64,000 bases of DNA from Aquimarina aggregata (GTDB lineage Bacteria > Bacteroidota > Bacteroidia > Flavobacteriales > Flavobacteriaceae), in NCBI RefSeq assembly GCF_001632745.1, contig NZ_LQRT01000002.1, positions 1-64,000 of the forward strand. The letters run 5' to 3'. Positions 43,317 to 52,862 of this stretch are shown here, piece by piece. Made by a program: the position numbers and the translations under genes. Numbering within the stretch: the stretch's first letter is position 1; every line of letters begins with the position of its first letter. Under the pieces are notes generated by a model. It saw nothing but the letters and a program-made list of their open reading frames with translations, was not told the DNA's origin and made no database searches.

Positions 43317-43326
43317 TAAATTTCTA
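43317..43326 (+). promoter_or_regulatory. Late element TGTCCTTTTT (6)
   Basis: 31 bp before the ATG at 43353; restarts late transcription after the reverse-oriented moron. Confidence 0.62.
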
Positions 43327-43352
43327 TAGTCGTTCATCTTGCATAAAAAAAG

Positions 43353-43844
43353 ATGGCGCATTCGGTACAGCAAAAAATTATTCGAGAAAAAGAAGCTAAA
43401 ATTGGTAGACAAGCTTCTCGTTTAGCAACACGGCATCTTCAGAAAAACATCAATAGAGCATTTGATGTTAAAAACAGAGGGGGCATTTTTCAAGGAAAAA
43501 AGATACGACCCATGCTTAAAGCCACAAAAGTACGTCCCAAAATGGGGGATTTTGTTTTGTTGGGTCTTGATGCTACTTCAAACAAATATGCATTTATGCA
43601 TCATTATGGTTTTAAAGGAAATAGAGATGGTGGCTTAGTGCGTTTTTCGCACAACCGCTTTAAGAGTGAATTTACCAATCGTAAGACACATATTCTCGAT
43701 GTTCGAGATCGATCCATATTTAAGAATCTTTATAAAGATAGTGGCGTATTAGATTATTTGTCAAAACATCTTGTTCACACCAGATCGGCATCCTTTCAGG
43801 AAAAATTTAATAACCTCATAATAACACTTTCCTCGAATGAATAA
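43353..43844 (+). CDS. Head-tail joining or neck protein
   Basis: 163 residues, basic. IKATKVRPKMGDFVLLGLDAT and YAFMHHYGFKGNRDGG resemble HK97 gp10-like tail-completion proteins. It overlaps the tape measure by 8 bp. Size and place fit head-tail joining. Confidence 0.62.
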   Translation: MAHSVQQKIIREKEAKIGRQASRLATRHLQKNINRAFDVKNRGGIFQGKKIRPMLKATKVRPKMGDFVLLGLDATSNKYAFMHHYGFKGNRDGGLVRFSHNRFKSEFTNRKTHILDVRDRSIFKNLYKDSGVLDYLSKHLVHTRSASFQEKFNNLIITLSSNE

Positions 43845-46800
43845 TAACGCTCCAGAGTTAAGGTTTAAAATTAAAGTAAACGGTAATGAAGTCGAAAATA
43901 CGTTTGCGACCTTCAGGAAAGAATACTTCAAAGCAAAAAGGCAACTTGACAAAAGTCCTATTGGTTCGGATAATTGGAGGCAAGCTGCAAAAAATCTATC
44001 ACTTTATAAAAACTTGATGGATGATGCGAAAAAGGATCAGGAAGAGTTTATTGATCAAATGCGCTCTGATGAAGAAGTAGTCAATGAGTTTACTGATAGT
44101 ATCGGAGCCTTATTTTCTGGGTTTAGGAAAGGTAATTATCAGGAAATTAAAGCAGGCTTTAATGGTATCACTACAAGTATTAAGGGAGTAGGGAAAGCGA
44201 CACTTTCTTTATTTACCAGTCCAATAGGAGCGGCAATTACTTTATTAGCCGGAATAGGTTTAGCCACTAAGGAGTGGATAAATTATAACAATATTGTACG
44301 GGAGTCAACTAAGCTGACTGAACAGGTAACCGGTTTAGTTGGAGATCAAGTACACGAAGTTAGATTACATGCCGAAGCTATATCCGAGGTCTTTGATCAA
44401 GACTATAAAAAGACTTTAGAAACAGCAAATGTTTTAGTTAAGAAATTTAAAATAGGATGGACAGAAGCATTGGATACGATACAGGATGGATTAATAGAAG
44501 GAGGTGTCGCAAACGAAGAGTATTTAGAAAGTCTAAATGAGTATGCTCCATTTTTAGCAGATGCAGGATATAGTGTTATTGAGTTTAAAAATATCATTGC
44601 AACAGGTTATGATTTAGGAGTGTTTAAGGATAAACTACCGGATGCGCTAAAGGAGTTCCATTTAGCTATGACAGAGCAAACGGATACGACTAGAGATGCT
44701 ATAGATAATGCTTTTGGTACTAAGTTCACCGATAAGTTATTTAAGGGTATAAGGGATGGTACTGTCACTACAAAAAAAGCTTTACAGGATATAGTAAATC
44801 AAAGTAAAAAGTATGGTTTAAGTGTTCAGCAACAACAATTATTAACGGCAGATCTGTTTAAAGGAGCGGGCGAGGATGCAGGCGGAGCTTTAAAAATTTT
44901 TGAAGCTATTAATAAATCTTTAGAGGAGCAGGATAAGGTGCTTACTCCCTTGCAACAAACCCTAAAAGAAACTACAGATGCACATCATGAATTAGCAGAG
45001 GCAAAAGATGAGGCTTTACGATCTGATGATTATATAGTTTTTGCGAGTGAAATTGAATTGTTTTGGGTGAAGATAAAAACAATGTTTTTCCAAGGCCTTG
45101 CTTTTTTAAGAACTCAATTCACAGATTGGACACAGTTTTTGATTAAACAATTTGTGGTTGCGATGATCACTATTCAGGCATTTCCTAAAATTGTAAAACA
45201 GAATTTCTTAAATATCATAGATAGTTTCAAACTTCTTGTTGGAGCGGCCACAAATTTAGGGTCTGTTTTTGATAAAATTTTTAGTCTTGATTTTGAAGGA
45301 GCAAAAGAGGCTGCAAATAAGTATTCAGAGAGTGTTGGCAAAGCATGGGATAATGTAAAAGATTCAACAGGGAATGTTATAGATCAGATTAAGACCTTAA
45401 GGGAAGAAGCTTCAAAAAAGATTGATCTAAAATTTGAATCCAGAAAACAAGGTTTTATCGATAAGGAAGCGTTGGAAGCACAACAAAAAGCCGAAGAAGA
45501 GTTACAAAACGGAAGATCGCATATAACTCGAAAACAATTAGCAGAACTACAGAAAAAATTAGAAAAGGAACGAGAGTATCGCAATTTGGTAATTCTAAAT
45601 AGTAAAGGATTATTAGAACAGGAGGAAGCTGCATTTCAGGATCGTTTGAAAAAAGCCGGCCTATTTGGGAAGAGTAAAAAAGATATGACATCCACAGAGC
45701 TGAATGCTTTGGAGGTGTTGCAGCTTCAACATCAAACCAATATTGCTAAAATAGAGAATGAAGCGATACGCGATCACCTTGATAAACTTCAAAAGTCATA
45801 TGACCGGGATGCTATTCTCAGAGAGACTGATCATAATAATGAGATAGCAGGAATACAAAGTTTAGAAGAAGCCAAGGCATTATTAAAAAGTACACTTTCA
45901 GATAAAGAATTATCAGAGATCAAAACCTTACAAGAGGCAAAAAATGCACTTCATAGAAACTTTGAAACTAAAGAATTAGAGCATCAAGGAGAATTTCTAA
46001 ATAAGCAAATTGAGTTAATGACTTCTGTCCTAAATGGCGAAGAAAACACAGGGATCAATCTAGCAGATAAATTATTAACTGAAGAGCAGAAAGAACTATT
46101 ACAACAAAGAATAGAGGAGGTCAAATTAAAGCTCTCTGATATTGGTGTTATAAAAAGCGAAGAAACCGAAGAACCCAAAATCGATGGACTTGGAGGTGGT
46201 GTAGATATTTTTGGGCTTTCTCTTGATGATTGGGAAAATACTTTTAGCAATTTAGATACATCAAAAGATAAATTGGCGGCTACCGAAGCCGTAATTGGCG
46301 CTTTGCAGAATGCATGGGGAATGTATAATGATTTTCTAGCTGCTAATGAAAAAAAAGCACTTTCAAACTTTGAGAAATCGAATAATAAAAAGAAAGAATC
46401 TTTAAAGAGACAGCTAGATTCAGGAATAATAGATCAAGAAACTTATAACAAAGAAGTTAATAAGTTAGATGATGAATTAGCTAAAAAGAAAGCTGAAATA
46501 GAATATAAGCAGGCGAAGCGAGAAAAGGCAATGGCAATTATGGGCGCGATTGTAAATACTTCATTAGCTATTATTAAATCATATGCTCAGTTAGGTCCTG
46601 TCAAGGGGTCTATTGCAGCGGCTATCGTTGGAGCTATGGGAGCTTTTCAGGTTGGTACTATTTTAGCAACGCCATTGCCAGATAAGAACAACTATGCTCA
46701 AGGTGGTTTTACAGAGGGTTTAGGATATAGGGATGAAACTGGACACGAAGTTGCAGGAACTGTACATGCGAATGAATATGTAATTCCTGAATTTGTAATG

Positions 46801-47112
46801 AATAGTACCGATCCTGCAATCCCTCAAATAATGGATTATCTGGAGACAAAAAGAAAAATGAAGCTAGGTAGTTTTAACGATGGTGGTTTTACGAGCACAC
46901 CACCGCCAATTTTCCAAGAAGATCAACAAAGTACTACTGATGTGGAAGAAAAAGACTCGTCAAATGTTATGAAAGATCTTACAGAAGTTCTCACAAGATT
47001 AGTAGAAGAAGGTGTGATGGCAAAATCTCTCATTGGAGATGATGAAATACAACGATTTGATGAACGATTGAAAAAAATTGAGACTTCTCGAAATAACGCA
47101 AAAAGACAATAA
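43837..47112 (+). CDS. Tail tape measure protein
   Basis: 1091 residues: a long, mostly helical protein with hydrophobic segments near 120-145, 415-455 and 895-945, coiled coils (about 540-770 and 835-890, KKKESLKRQLDSGIIDQ) and a C-terminal Gly/Asn-rich part ending with coiled-coil helices. By length and place it sets tail length and delivers DNA through the tail. Confidence 0.85.
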   Translation: MNNNAPELRFKIKVNGNEVENTFATFRKEYFKAKRQLDKSPIGSDNWRQAAKNLSLYKNLMDDAKKDQEEFIDQMRSDEEVVNEFTDSIGALFSGFRKGNYQEIKAGFNGITTSIKGVGKATLSLFTSPIGAAITLLAGIGLATKEWINYNNIVRESTKLTEQVTGLVGDQVHEVRLHAEAISEVFDQDYKKTLETANVLVKKFKIGWTEALDTIQDGLIEGGVANEEYLESLNEYAPFLADAGYSVIEFKNIIATGYDLGVFKDKLPDALKEFHLAMTEQTDTTRDAIDNAFGTKFTDKLFKGIRDGTVTTKKALQDIVNQSKKYGLSVQQQQLLTADLFKGAGEDAGGALKIFEAINKSLEEQDKVLTPLQQTLKETTDAHHELAEAKDEALRSDDYIVFASEIELFWVKIKTMFFQGLAFLRTQFTDWTQFLIKQFVVAMITIQAFPKIVKQNFLNIIDSFKLLVGAATNLGSVFDKIFSLDFEGAKEAANKYSESVGKAWDNVKDSTGNVIDQIKTLREEASKKIDLKFESRKQGFIDKEALEAQQKAEEELQNGRSHITRKQLAELQKKLEKEREYRNLVILNSKGLLEQEEAAFQDRLKKAGLFGKSKKDMTSTELNALEVLQLQHQTNIAKIENEAIRDHLDKLQKSYDRDAILRETDHNNEIAGIQSLEEAKALLKSTLSDKELSEIKTLQEAKNALHRNFETKELEHQGEFLNKQIELMTSVLNGEENTGINLADKLLTEEQKELLQQRIEEVKLKLSDIGVIKSEETEEPKIDGLGGGVDIFGLSLDDWENTFSNLDTSKDKLAATEAVIGALQNAWGMYNDFLAANEKKALSNFEKSNNKKKESLKRQLDSGIIDQETYNKEVNKLDDELAKKKAEIEYKQAKREKAMAIMGAIVNTSLAIIKSYAQLGPVKGSIAAAIVGAMGAFQVGTILATPLPDKNNYAQGGFTEGLGYRDETGHEVAGTVHANEYVIPEFVMNSTDPAIPQIMDYLETKRKMKLGSFNDGGFTSTPPPIFQEDQQSTTDVEEKDSSNVMKDLTEVLTRLVEEGVMAKSLIGDDEIQRFDERLKKIETSRNNAKRQ

Positions 47113-47115
47113 CAC

Positions 47116-49044
47116 ATGGCAGATATCAATTTTACTTTTAAAAAAGGTGATCCAATTCCAGAACCTCAAATACTATTATATAATCTACCAGAAGAAACGG
47201 GATTAGAAGGTGATATAATTTCATTTCAAAAACCAAATTGGTTAACTATAGCATCAGATAGGATTAATGATACATTGTCTATAGCTATTAATGTAAATAT
47301 AAATGTACAACCCATTGGATCTTATGATGAAACTATAATTGTTTATGGTAGACGATTAGTTGGATTTGGATTTCCTCCAGAACCTGATTTGATATTTGAA
47401 GAATATACTATTGGTACTTTTGATGTTTCTTTAATTTTATCAGCTAGAGAACCAATAGCTGCAACACCATTAGAATTTGATTTTTATCATAAAGTTGGAA
47501 ATGCTGTTTTACCTGTAAACCAAAACTTATCTGTAACATCTGAAAAACCTTTTACCGTAACAAAAGATCAGCCTTGGATTACTGTTACTCCTGATAATGC
47601 AAACGGTAATGCTACTATCGAAGTAGGAGTGAGTGTTCAAGGGCTCGTACCTGGTACGTATAATGGTTTAGTAAATCTACAGGATGGTATAGGTACAATT
47701 TCTATACCTGTAACCCTAGTAGTGGATGGTCAGTTAGGTGGTGAGGATTTTCTTTTTACTACTCCTAATGAAATCAATTTTGAATATACAAGATTTGGTT
47801 TTCTTCCAACGTCCAGAAACATTTCTGTAAATGCCTCTGGTCCATTTTCTATTGAAACCGAAGCTTCATGGATAGCTGTTAGTCAAAGTTCTGGAAACCA
47901 AAATACTTTAAGTTTTGATATCGATATCAATAGCGATGCTGATATATTAGGTATAGGTGTTTTTGTTTCTGAGGTTGTGCTCAAACTTGGTGATATAGTA
48001 TCTAAGGTCATTGTAAAAGTAGATATATCACAATTTATTGAAAATCTTTTTGATTCGGATACATTGTATTTTACTGATGATGATAATAAAATAGAATTGG
48101 TATCAAGTGGTGGTAATTCTCAACTATCGGTTTTAATAAAAGCAGGGAACAGAAATAAGTTGTTCAGATTTAAATATGCTATCCCATTTTTTAGAGGTAT
48201 AAGTACAACCTATATAGGTGGAGAACTCAGAAAGATCATTGGTAAGTTATCGCCACCCGATGTATCAAGTACTTTTATTTCAACAGTATATGCGCCTTAC
48301 AAGTCGATGTTAACTGATTTTGATATTACCGAAAACAAAATCTATAGTGATGTCATTCTTAGAGGAGTTCAGTTAAACGACATTCGTTTTATTAAAGGTA
48401 TTACGCCACCTACAAATAAACTGACCATGCTTCCAGAAAAGGTATTCATGACCAAGCAAGGTATTTTGTCATATTCCTTTTTAGAACAAAAGAATACGGT
48501 TCCCAATGCTATTACTATAAGTGGAGATGTACAGGAAAGTATACCTGTGTCTATAACTAGAAATGATTTCTATTCAGTTTTGCTGCCTATTCATTCTATA
48601 TCAGGTCTAAACCTTGGAGATGAATTTAAAGTTTCCGTATCTGGAGTAGAAACCACGGTACAGATTAAACCTTCAGGAATAGACCATTGCGTTATTTTTT
48701 GGGAAAATCAATGGGGATGCTGGGATACTTTTGAATGTACTGGCCAGATTAGAGCAAGAAACAAATATGGGTATACCACAGAAGAATATTATAAAAATAG
48801 AAATACTCTGGTTAAAGAAGTGTTAGAAACCGATACTATCGGAGGATTTGATATTGATACGGGTTGGTTGTATAGTCAAGCAGAAGTATTGTATTTAGAA
48901 ACTTTGCTACAATCAAGAAATATTTTCTTGCTCATTGATGGTGAATTGATAGAGGTTATTAATAAAACTACTTCTTTTAATAACTATGTAACCAGAAGAT
49001 TTAAGAAATCATTTAAACTAACCTTCGAAAAATCTAAAAGATGA
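47116..49044 (+). CDS. Tail protein with BACON-like Ig domains
   Basis: 642 residues. Three N-terminal BACON-like beta domains (about 8-110, 116-203 and 215-305) marked by NWLTIAS, PWITVTP and SWIAVSQ; the remaining 330 residues look like a phage tail/baseplate protein with C-terminal FKKSFKLTFEKSK. The BACON modules probably bind carbohydrate or mucin-like surfaces. Ends overlapping the next gene by 4 bp. Confidence 0.7.
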   Translation: MADINFTFKKGDPIPEPQILLYNLPEETGLEGDIISFQKPNWLTIASDRINDTLSIAINVNINVQPIGSYDETIIVYGRRLVGFGFPPEPDLIFEEYTIGTFDVSLILSAREPIAATPLEFDFYHKVGNAVLPVNQNLSVTSEKPFTVTKDQPWITVTPDNANGNATIEVGVSVQGLVPGTYNGLVNLQDGIGTISIPVTLVVDGQLGGEDFLFTTPNEINFEYTRFGFLPTSRNISVNASGPFSIETEASWIAVSQSSGNQNTLSFDIDINSDADILGIGVFVSEVVLKLGDIVSKVIVKVDISQFIENLFDSDTLYFTDDDNKIELVSSGGNSQLSVLIKAGNRNKLFRFKYAIPFFRGISTTYIGGELRKIIGKLSPPDVSSTFISTVYAPYKSMLTDFDITENKIYSDVILRGVQLNDIRFIKGITPPTNKLTMLPEKVFMTKQGILSYSFLEQKNTVPNAITISGDVQESIPVSITRNDFYSVLLPIHSISGLNLGDEFKVSVSGVETTVQIKPSGIDHCVIFWENQWGCWDTFECTGQIRARNKYGYTTEEYYKNRNTLVKEVLETDTIGGFDIDTGWLYSQAEVLYLETLLQSRNIFLLIDGELIEVINKTTSFNNYVTRRFKKSFKLTFEKSKR

Positions 49045-50801
49045 TTGTATTTATAACAGAAGATTGGCAATTAGATTTGACGGACCATAAAATTACCTTT
49101 GTCGAAGAGAACTCTTTATTTTTTGATTATTTCGTTAGTGGGTATTCATTGCCATTTTCGATATTGATTTCTGATGAATTGGCGTTACAGCTTGGTTTTG
49201 TAAGTGAAAATAATATAACAGATTATGAAACCAGATACCAAGGTGTTTTACAACAAGACGGTAGTTTTAGCCCTGCAATATTAGTATTGGATGAATATGA
49301 CGGTGAACGACTATCTGGATCTTTTGTGTACGGAAATCAAACAATACCATTGTTGGATACGAAATTATCAGATTTACCATTCCCCGTTATTAGTACGGAA
49401 GATATTGAAGTGCATGCAAAAAGTGTAATTGAAAAAGGTTTTCCAGAAGTAGGCTATAACTTTCCAATGATCATAGATAAAGAATTTGACCAAAAAACAA
49501 ATTATGAAAATTTTGAAGGAATATTAAATAAATATACGGGTACCGCCTATGTTCGAAACTCAAGAGTTGTTACAGGTGATGAAGAAATTATTTACAATAG
49601 AAACGTAATAACGCCATACCCCTATATTCTTGAAATTCTTAAGGTTGGTTTTGAACATGCTGGATTATCGTATGCAGGTGACTTTTTTAGTGATCCATTA
49701 AACAGTAAGTTGATATGGGATACAGGTATTTTTCTTGAACAGTTATTCTCTCCATTACCACCAAGTTTTAGATTTGGTAGAGCTATCACAAACGTGATTG
49801 AAGGAAATAATGTAGTATCATCTTTTCGAAGTGTTGTCAATATTAATTCTTTGGGTAGTTATACCATTAAAGCGTATTTGAACTTACCAGATGATATGTT
49901 TGTCAGGGAATATACTATTTCAATTAAGGGAAAAGTAGTCTATGAAAGTAGTCTTCAAAGGCTAGATAAGTTGCTAACTATTAATATGGAAAAGGTAGAA
50001 GATTTTGGAGTGCTAGAATTGAAAATGATTATTGTGCGTTACAATGAGGTTACTTCAATAGACGATGTGTCTAAATACAATAATTTCACTTTCTGGTCCA
50101 ATGACGGGCAATTAAATGTATTTCCTGATTCGTTTACTTTGGCAGATGTGATGCCAAGTATGACATTTTCTACTTTTTTAAATAAACTTAAAAACTGGTT
50201 TAATCTGGATATCGATTTTCAATATGATACGGTGACGATTGATTACGTAGAGCAAAAATTTCTGGAAACTACTTTTAGAGATGAAACGCATTTGGAAGCT
50301 GAGAAGTACAGTAAGAAATCCAATAAAAATAAGGGGTACGAACTAAAAGATTCTCAAGACACTATTTATGTTGATAAAAGTGGTATTGTTAAAGACTTGT
50401 CAAAAATAAAAAAAGAAAACATAGTTACGATTAATACGGGGGTGTCTGTTATGAAGATAGAAAATAATAGAGAAGTTTTTACCGCGAGAAGATTAGAGAA
50501 TAGCGAATTTAGAGTATTACTCTATGATGGATTACAAAATGGTTTACCTGTTGCGGTAAGTTCTATCGATGATCAAGATATTTCGTTAATCAGTATGTAT
50601 AATCGTTTATGGAAAAACTGGATACGATTTAGAATACATTCTGAAACCATAAAAGATAAGTTTAAATGTGATATCTATGAGGATCTTAATACAAACGAAG
50701 GAAGGTATAAATACAACAAGAAACAACTTGTCAAAAAAATTAGTAAACGTAGGATTGATAGAGATGTTTGGGAGGTTAGGGTCGAGAGTGAAGTTTTATG
50801 A
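49041..50801 (+). CDS. Baseplate/tail protein, 586 aa
   Basis: Beta-rich with ITEDWQLDLTDHKITFVEEN near the start and a repeat-like beta architecture; matches Bacteroidota phage tail proteins located last in tail operons. A distal-tail or receptor-contact role is plausible. The operon ends here. Confidence 0.65.
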   Translation: MIVFITEDWQLDLTDHKITFVEENSLFFDYFVSGYSLPFSILISDELALQLGFVSENNITDYETRYQGVLQQDGSFSPAILVLDEYDGERLSGSFVYGNQTIPLLDTKLSDLPFPVISTEDIEVHAKSVIEKGFPEVGYNFPMIIDKEFDQKTNYENFEGILNKYTGTAYVRNSRVVTGDEEIIYNRNVITPYPYILEILKVGFEHAGLSYAGDFFSDPLNSKLIWDTGIFLEQLFSPLPPSFRFGRAITNVIEGNNVVSSFRSVVNINSLGSYTIKAYLNLPDDMFVREYTISIKGKVVYESSLQRLDKLLTINMEKVEDFGVLELKMIIVRYNEVTSIDDVSKYNNFTFWSNDGQLNVFPDSFTLADVMPSMTFSTFLNKLKNWFNLDIDFQYDTVTIDYVEQKFLETTFRDETHLEAEKYSKKSNKNKGYELKDSQDTIYVDKSGIVKDLSKIKKENIVTINTGVSVMKIENNREVFTARRLENSEFRVLLYDGLQNGLPVAVSSIDDQDISLISMYNRLWKNWIRFRIHSETIKDKFKCDIYEDLNTNEGRYKYNKKQLVKKISKRRIDRDVWEVRVESEVL

Positions 50802-50941
50802 TGTTTTTACTTAGAATTCATAACTAAGGAAAACCTCAATTTTATTAAAAGATTATTTTTTAATTTGGATTTTTAAACGAGATATGAAAATTAAATGATA
50901 TAACTTTTATTTCATATAGTTTGTTATAAGTAAAAACATAA

Positions 50942-52171
50942 ATGGAAAATTTTATTAATGAAATAGATGTTTTGTCTGCAAGAAATGTTAATGATCTAAA
51001 GATTCCTCTTTCTTCTCATAAACGACAACATTTAATAATTACTGGTAAAAATGGCAGTGGTAAGACTAGTTTACTTTTAGAAGTGAGAAAATTTCTACAT
51101 AGACTAGATGCTTTAGGCCAAAATCCATCAAATTCTCAAAAAATTATTCATTTCAAAGAATCTTTTGATAAAAAAGCTTTTTTCGAATCTAATAATGTTA
51201 GTAAAGGAAACGATATTTTTTTATTTGAAAGTTATGTGAGGGAGTTTGGTGGAACTATGATTGATTTTTCAAATACTTATGAGAAAATTCAAGAAAAAAT
51301 TTTTAAGGGAGAATTCGTTTTAGCATATTTTTCTGCTAAAAGAGACGTAAAGATGGATGTCCCAAATGGTATTAAAAAACTAGATCTAAAAAAAAGATAT
51401 CAATTACACGAAAAGGTTAATAATGATTTTATACAGTTTATAGTTAATCTAACGGCAGATAGATCATTTGCAAGAGATGATAATGAAAAGGATGTGGTAT
51501 TAAAAATCGATGAATGGTTTGTTAGGTTTGAAAATAGATTAAAGACGTTATTCAATGATGAAAATTTGAAATTGAAGTTCGATAGAAAAAAGTACAATTA
51601 TACTATTGAAGGAGGGCAAGGTGAACCGTTTAATTTCAATACTTTATCAGATGGTTATTCGGCAATTATAAGTATTGTGTCAGAATTACTTTTAAGAATG
51701 GAAGGTTATGGTAGTAAAGCTTATGATTTAGAAGGGGTTGTAATTATTGATGAAATTGAAACTCATTTACATGTGGAATTACAGAAAGCTGTATTACCAT
51801 TTCTAATAGATTTTTTTCCTAGAATTCAATTTATAGTAACTACTCACTCCCCTTTTGTTTTATCCTCTATTTCAAATGCAACTATTTGTGATTTGGAATT
51901 TAGACTTGTTACTAATGACCTTACTAGTTACTCGTATGATGCCTTAATAGAAAGTTATTTTGGAATTGATAAATACTCCAATGAAGTAAAATCAAAGGTT
52001 TCTCAGTATGAAATTTTATTAGACAAATCCGAATTAAATGAAAATGAATTAGAAAATTTAAGAGAATTAAGACATTATTTTGATCATTCACCAAAATTTT
52101 TATCTCCTGAACTATTGGTAAAACTTCAAGAGATTAAACTAAAGGAAATCGTTAAGAAAAAAAAGAAATAA
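50942..52171 (+). CDS. ptuA: Septu defence ATPase PtuA
   Basis: 409 residues. Walker A GKNGSGKTS (35-43), a signature-like LSDGYSAIISIVSELL (about 235-250), Walker B VVIIDEIETHLH (about 266-277) and the H-switch TTHSPFVLS (about 300-308): an SMC/RecF-type AAA ATPase as in Septu PtuA. It is followed 5 bp later by an HNH gene, the exact PtuAB architecture. Known Septu systems cut phage or host DNA when triggered. It lies between tail genes and the integrase, outside the virion operons, as expected of prophage cargo. Confidence 0.88.
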   Translation: MENFINEIDVLSARNVNDLKIPLSSHKRQHLIITGKNGSGKTSLLLEVRKFLHRLDALGQNPSNSQKIIHFKESFDKKAFFESNNVSKGNDIFLFESYVREFGGTMIDFSNTYEKIQEKIFKGEFVLAYFSAKRDVKMDVPNGIKKLDLKKRYQLHEKVNNDFIQFIVNLTADRSFARDDNEKDVVLKIDEWFVRFENRLKTLFNDENLKLKFDRKKYNYTIEGGQGEPFNFNTLSDGYSAIISIVSELLLRMEGYGSKAYDLEGVVIIDEIETHLHVELQKAVLPFLIDFFPRIQFIVTTHSPFVLSSISNATICDLEFRLVTNDLTSYSYDALIESYFGIDKYSNEVKSKVSQYEILLDKSELNENELENLRELRHYFDHSPKFLSPELLVKLQEIKLKEIVKKKKK

Positions 52172-52175
52172 TTAT

Positions 52176-52844
52176 ATGATTTATTTTGAAAAATCTCAAC
52201 CAGCACCAGAATGTTTGGAGCAGCAAAAAGAAAAATCTCAAGGTGACTATAAGTGCGAAGGAGTATTAGAAAAACTAAAAGCGGATTTTAAAAATAAATG
52301 CTATATATGTGAGTTTAAAGAACCTGTAACTATTAATGTCGAGCATTTTAGACCACATAGAGGAAATAAAGACCTAATGTTTTCATGGGATAATTTATTT
52401 TGGTCGTGTAGTCATTGCAATAATACTAAACGTGATAATTTTGAAGACATGATAGATTGTACTGACATAAACGAAGATATTGAGAATCGTATTAAAATTA
52501 TAATGCTCCCATTTCCAAAAGAGAGTGTGAGAATAGAAGCTTTAGATGAGCGTTTATCAACAAATACGACTGTAGAATTACTAAATGAGGTATTTAATGG
52601 TACAACCAAATTAAAAACGATTGAAGCTAGTAATTTAAGAAATAAGGTTCTACGCGAAATATTGGAATTTCAAAAATGTTTGCTTGATTACTATGAAGAG
52701 GGTTTTGAAGAAGATGATAAAGAATACTTTTTAGCTAACATAAAAAGGCATCTTAAGAAATCGTCAAATTTCACATCTTTTAAAAGAGGGATAATCAAAG
52801 AAAATGAAGCGTTCAAAGAGAGATTTGAACAATACTTTGATTAA
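52176..52844 (+). CDS. ptuB: Septu defence HNH nuclease PtuB
   Basis: 222 residues. Zinc-coordinating CYICEFKEP and CSHCNNTKRD knuckles flank the HNH core VEHFRPHRG (His near 53-56). Ordered features match PtuB HNH endonucleases. Starts 5 bp after ptuA. Cleaves nucleic acid when activated by PtuA, by family. Confidence 0.88.
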   Translation: MIYFEKSQPAPECLEQQKEKSQGDYKCEGVLEKLKADFKNKCYICEFKEPVTINVEHFRPHRGNKDLMFSWDNLFWSCSHCNNTKRDNFEDMIDCTDINEDIENRIKIIMLPFPKESVRIEALDERLSTNTTVELLNEVFNGTTKLKTIEASNLRNKVLREILEFQKCLLDYYEEGFEEDDKEYFLANIKRHLKKSSNFTSFKRGIIKENEAFKERFEQYFD

Positions 52845-52862
52845 TTATCTATTTAAAACTAA

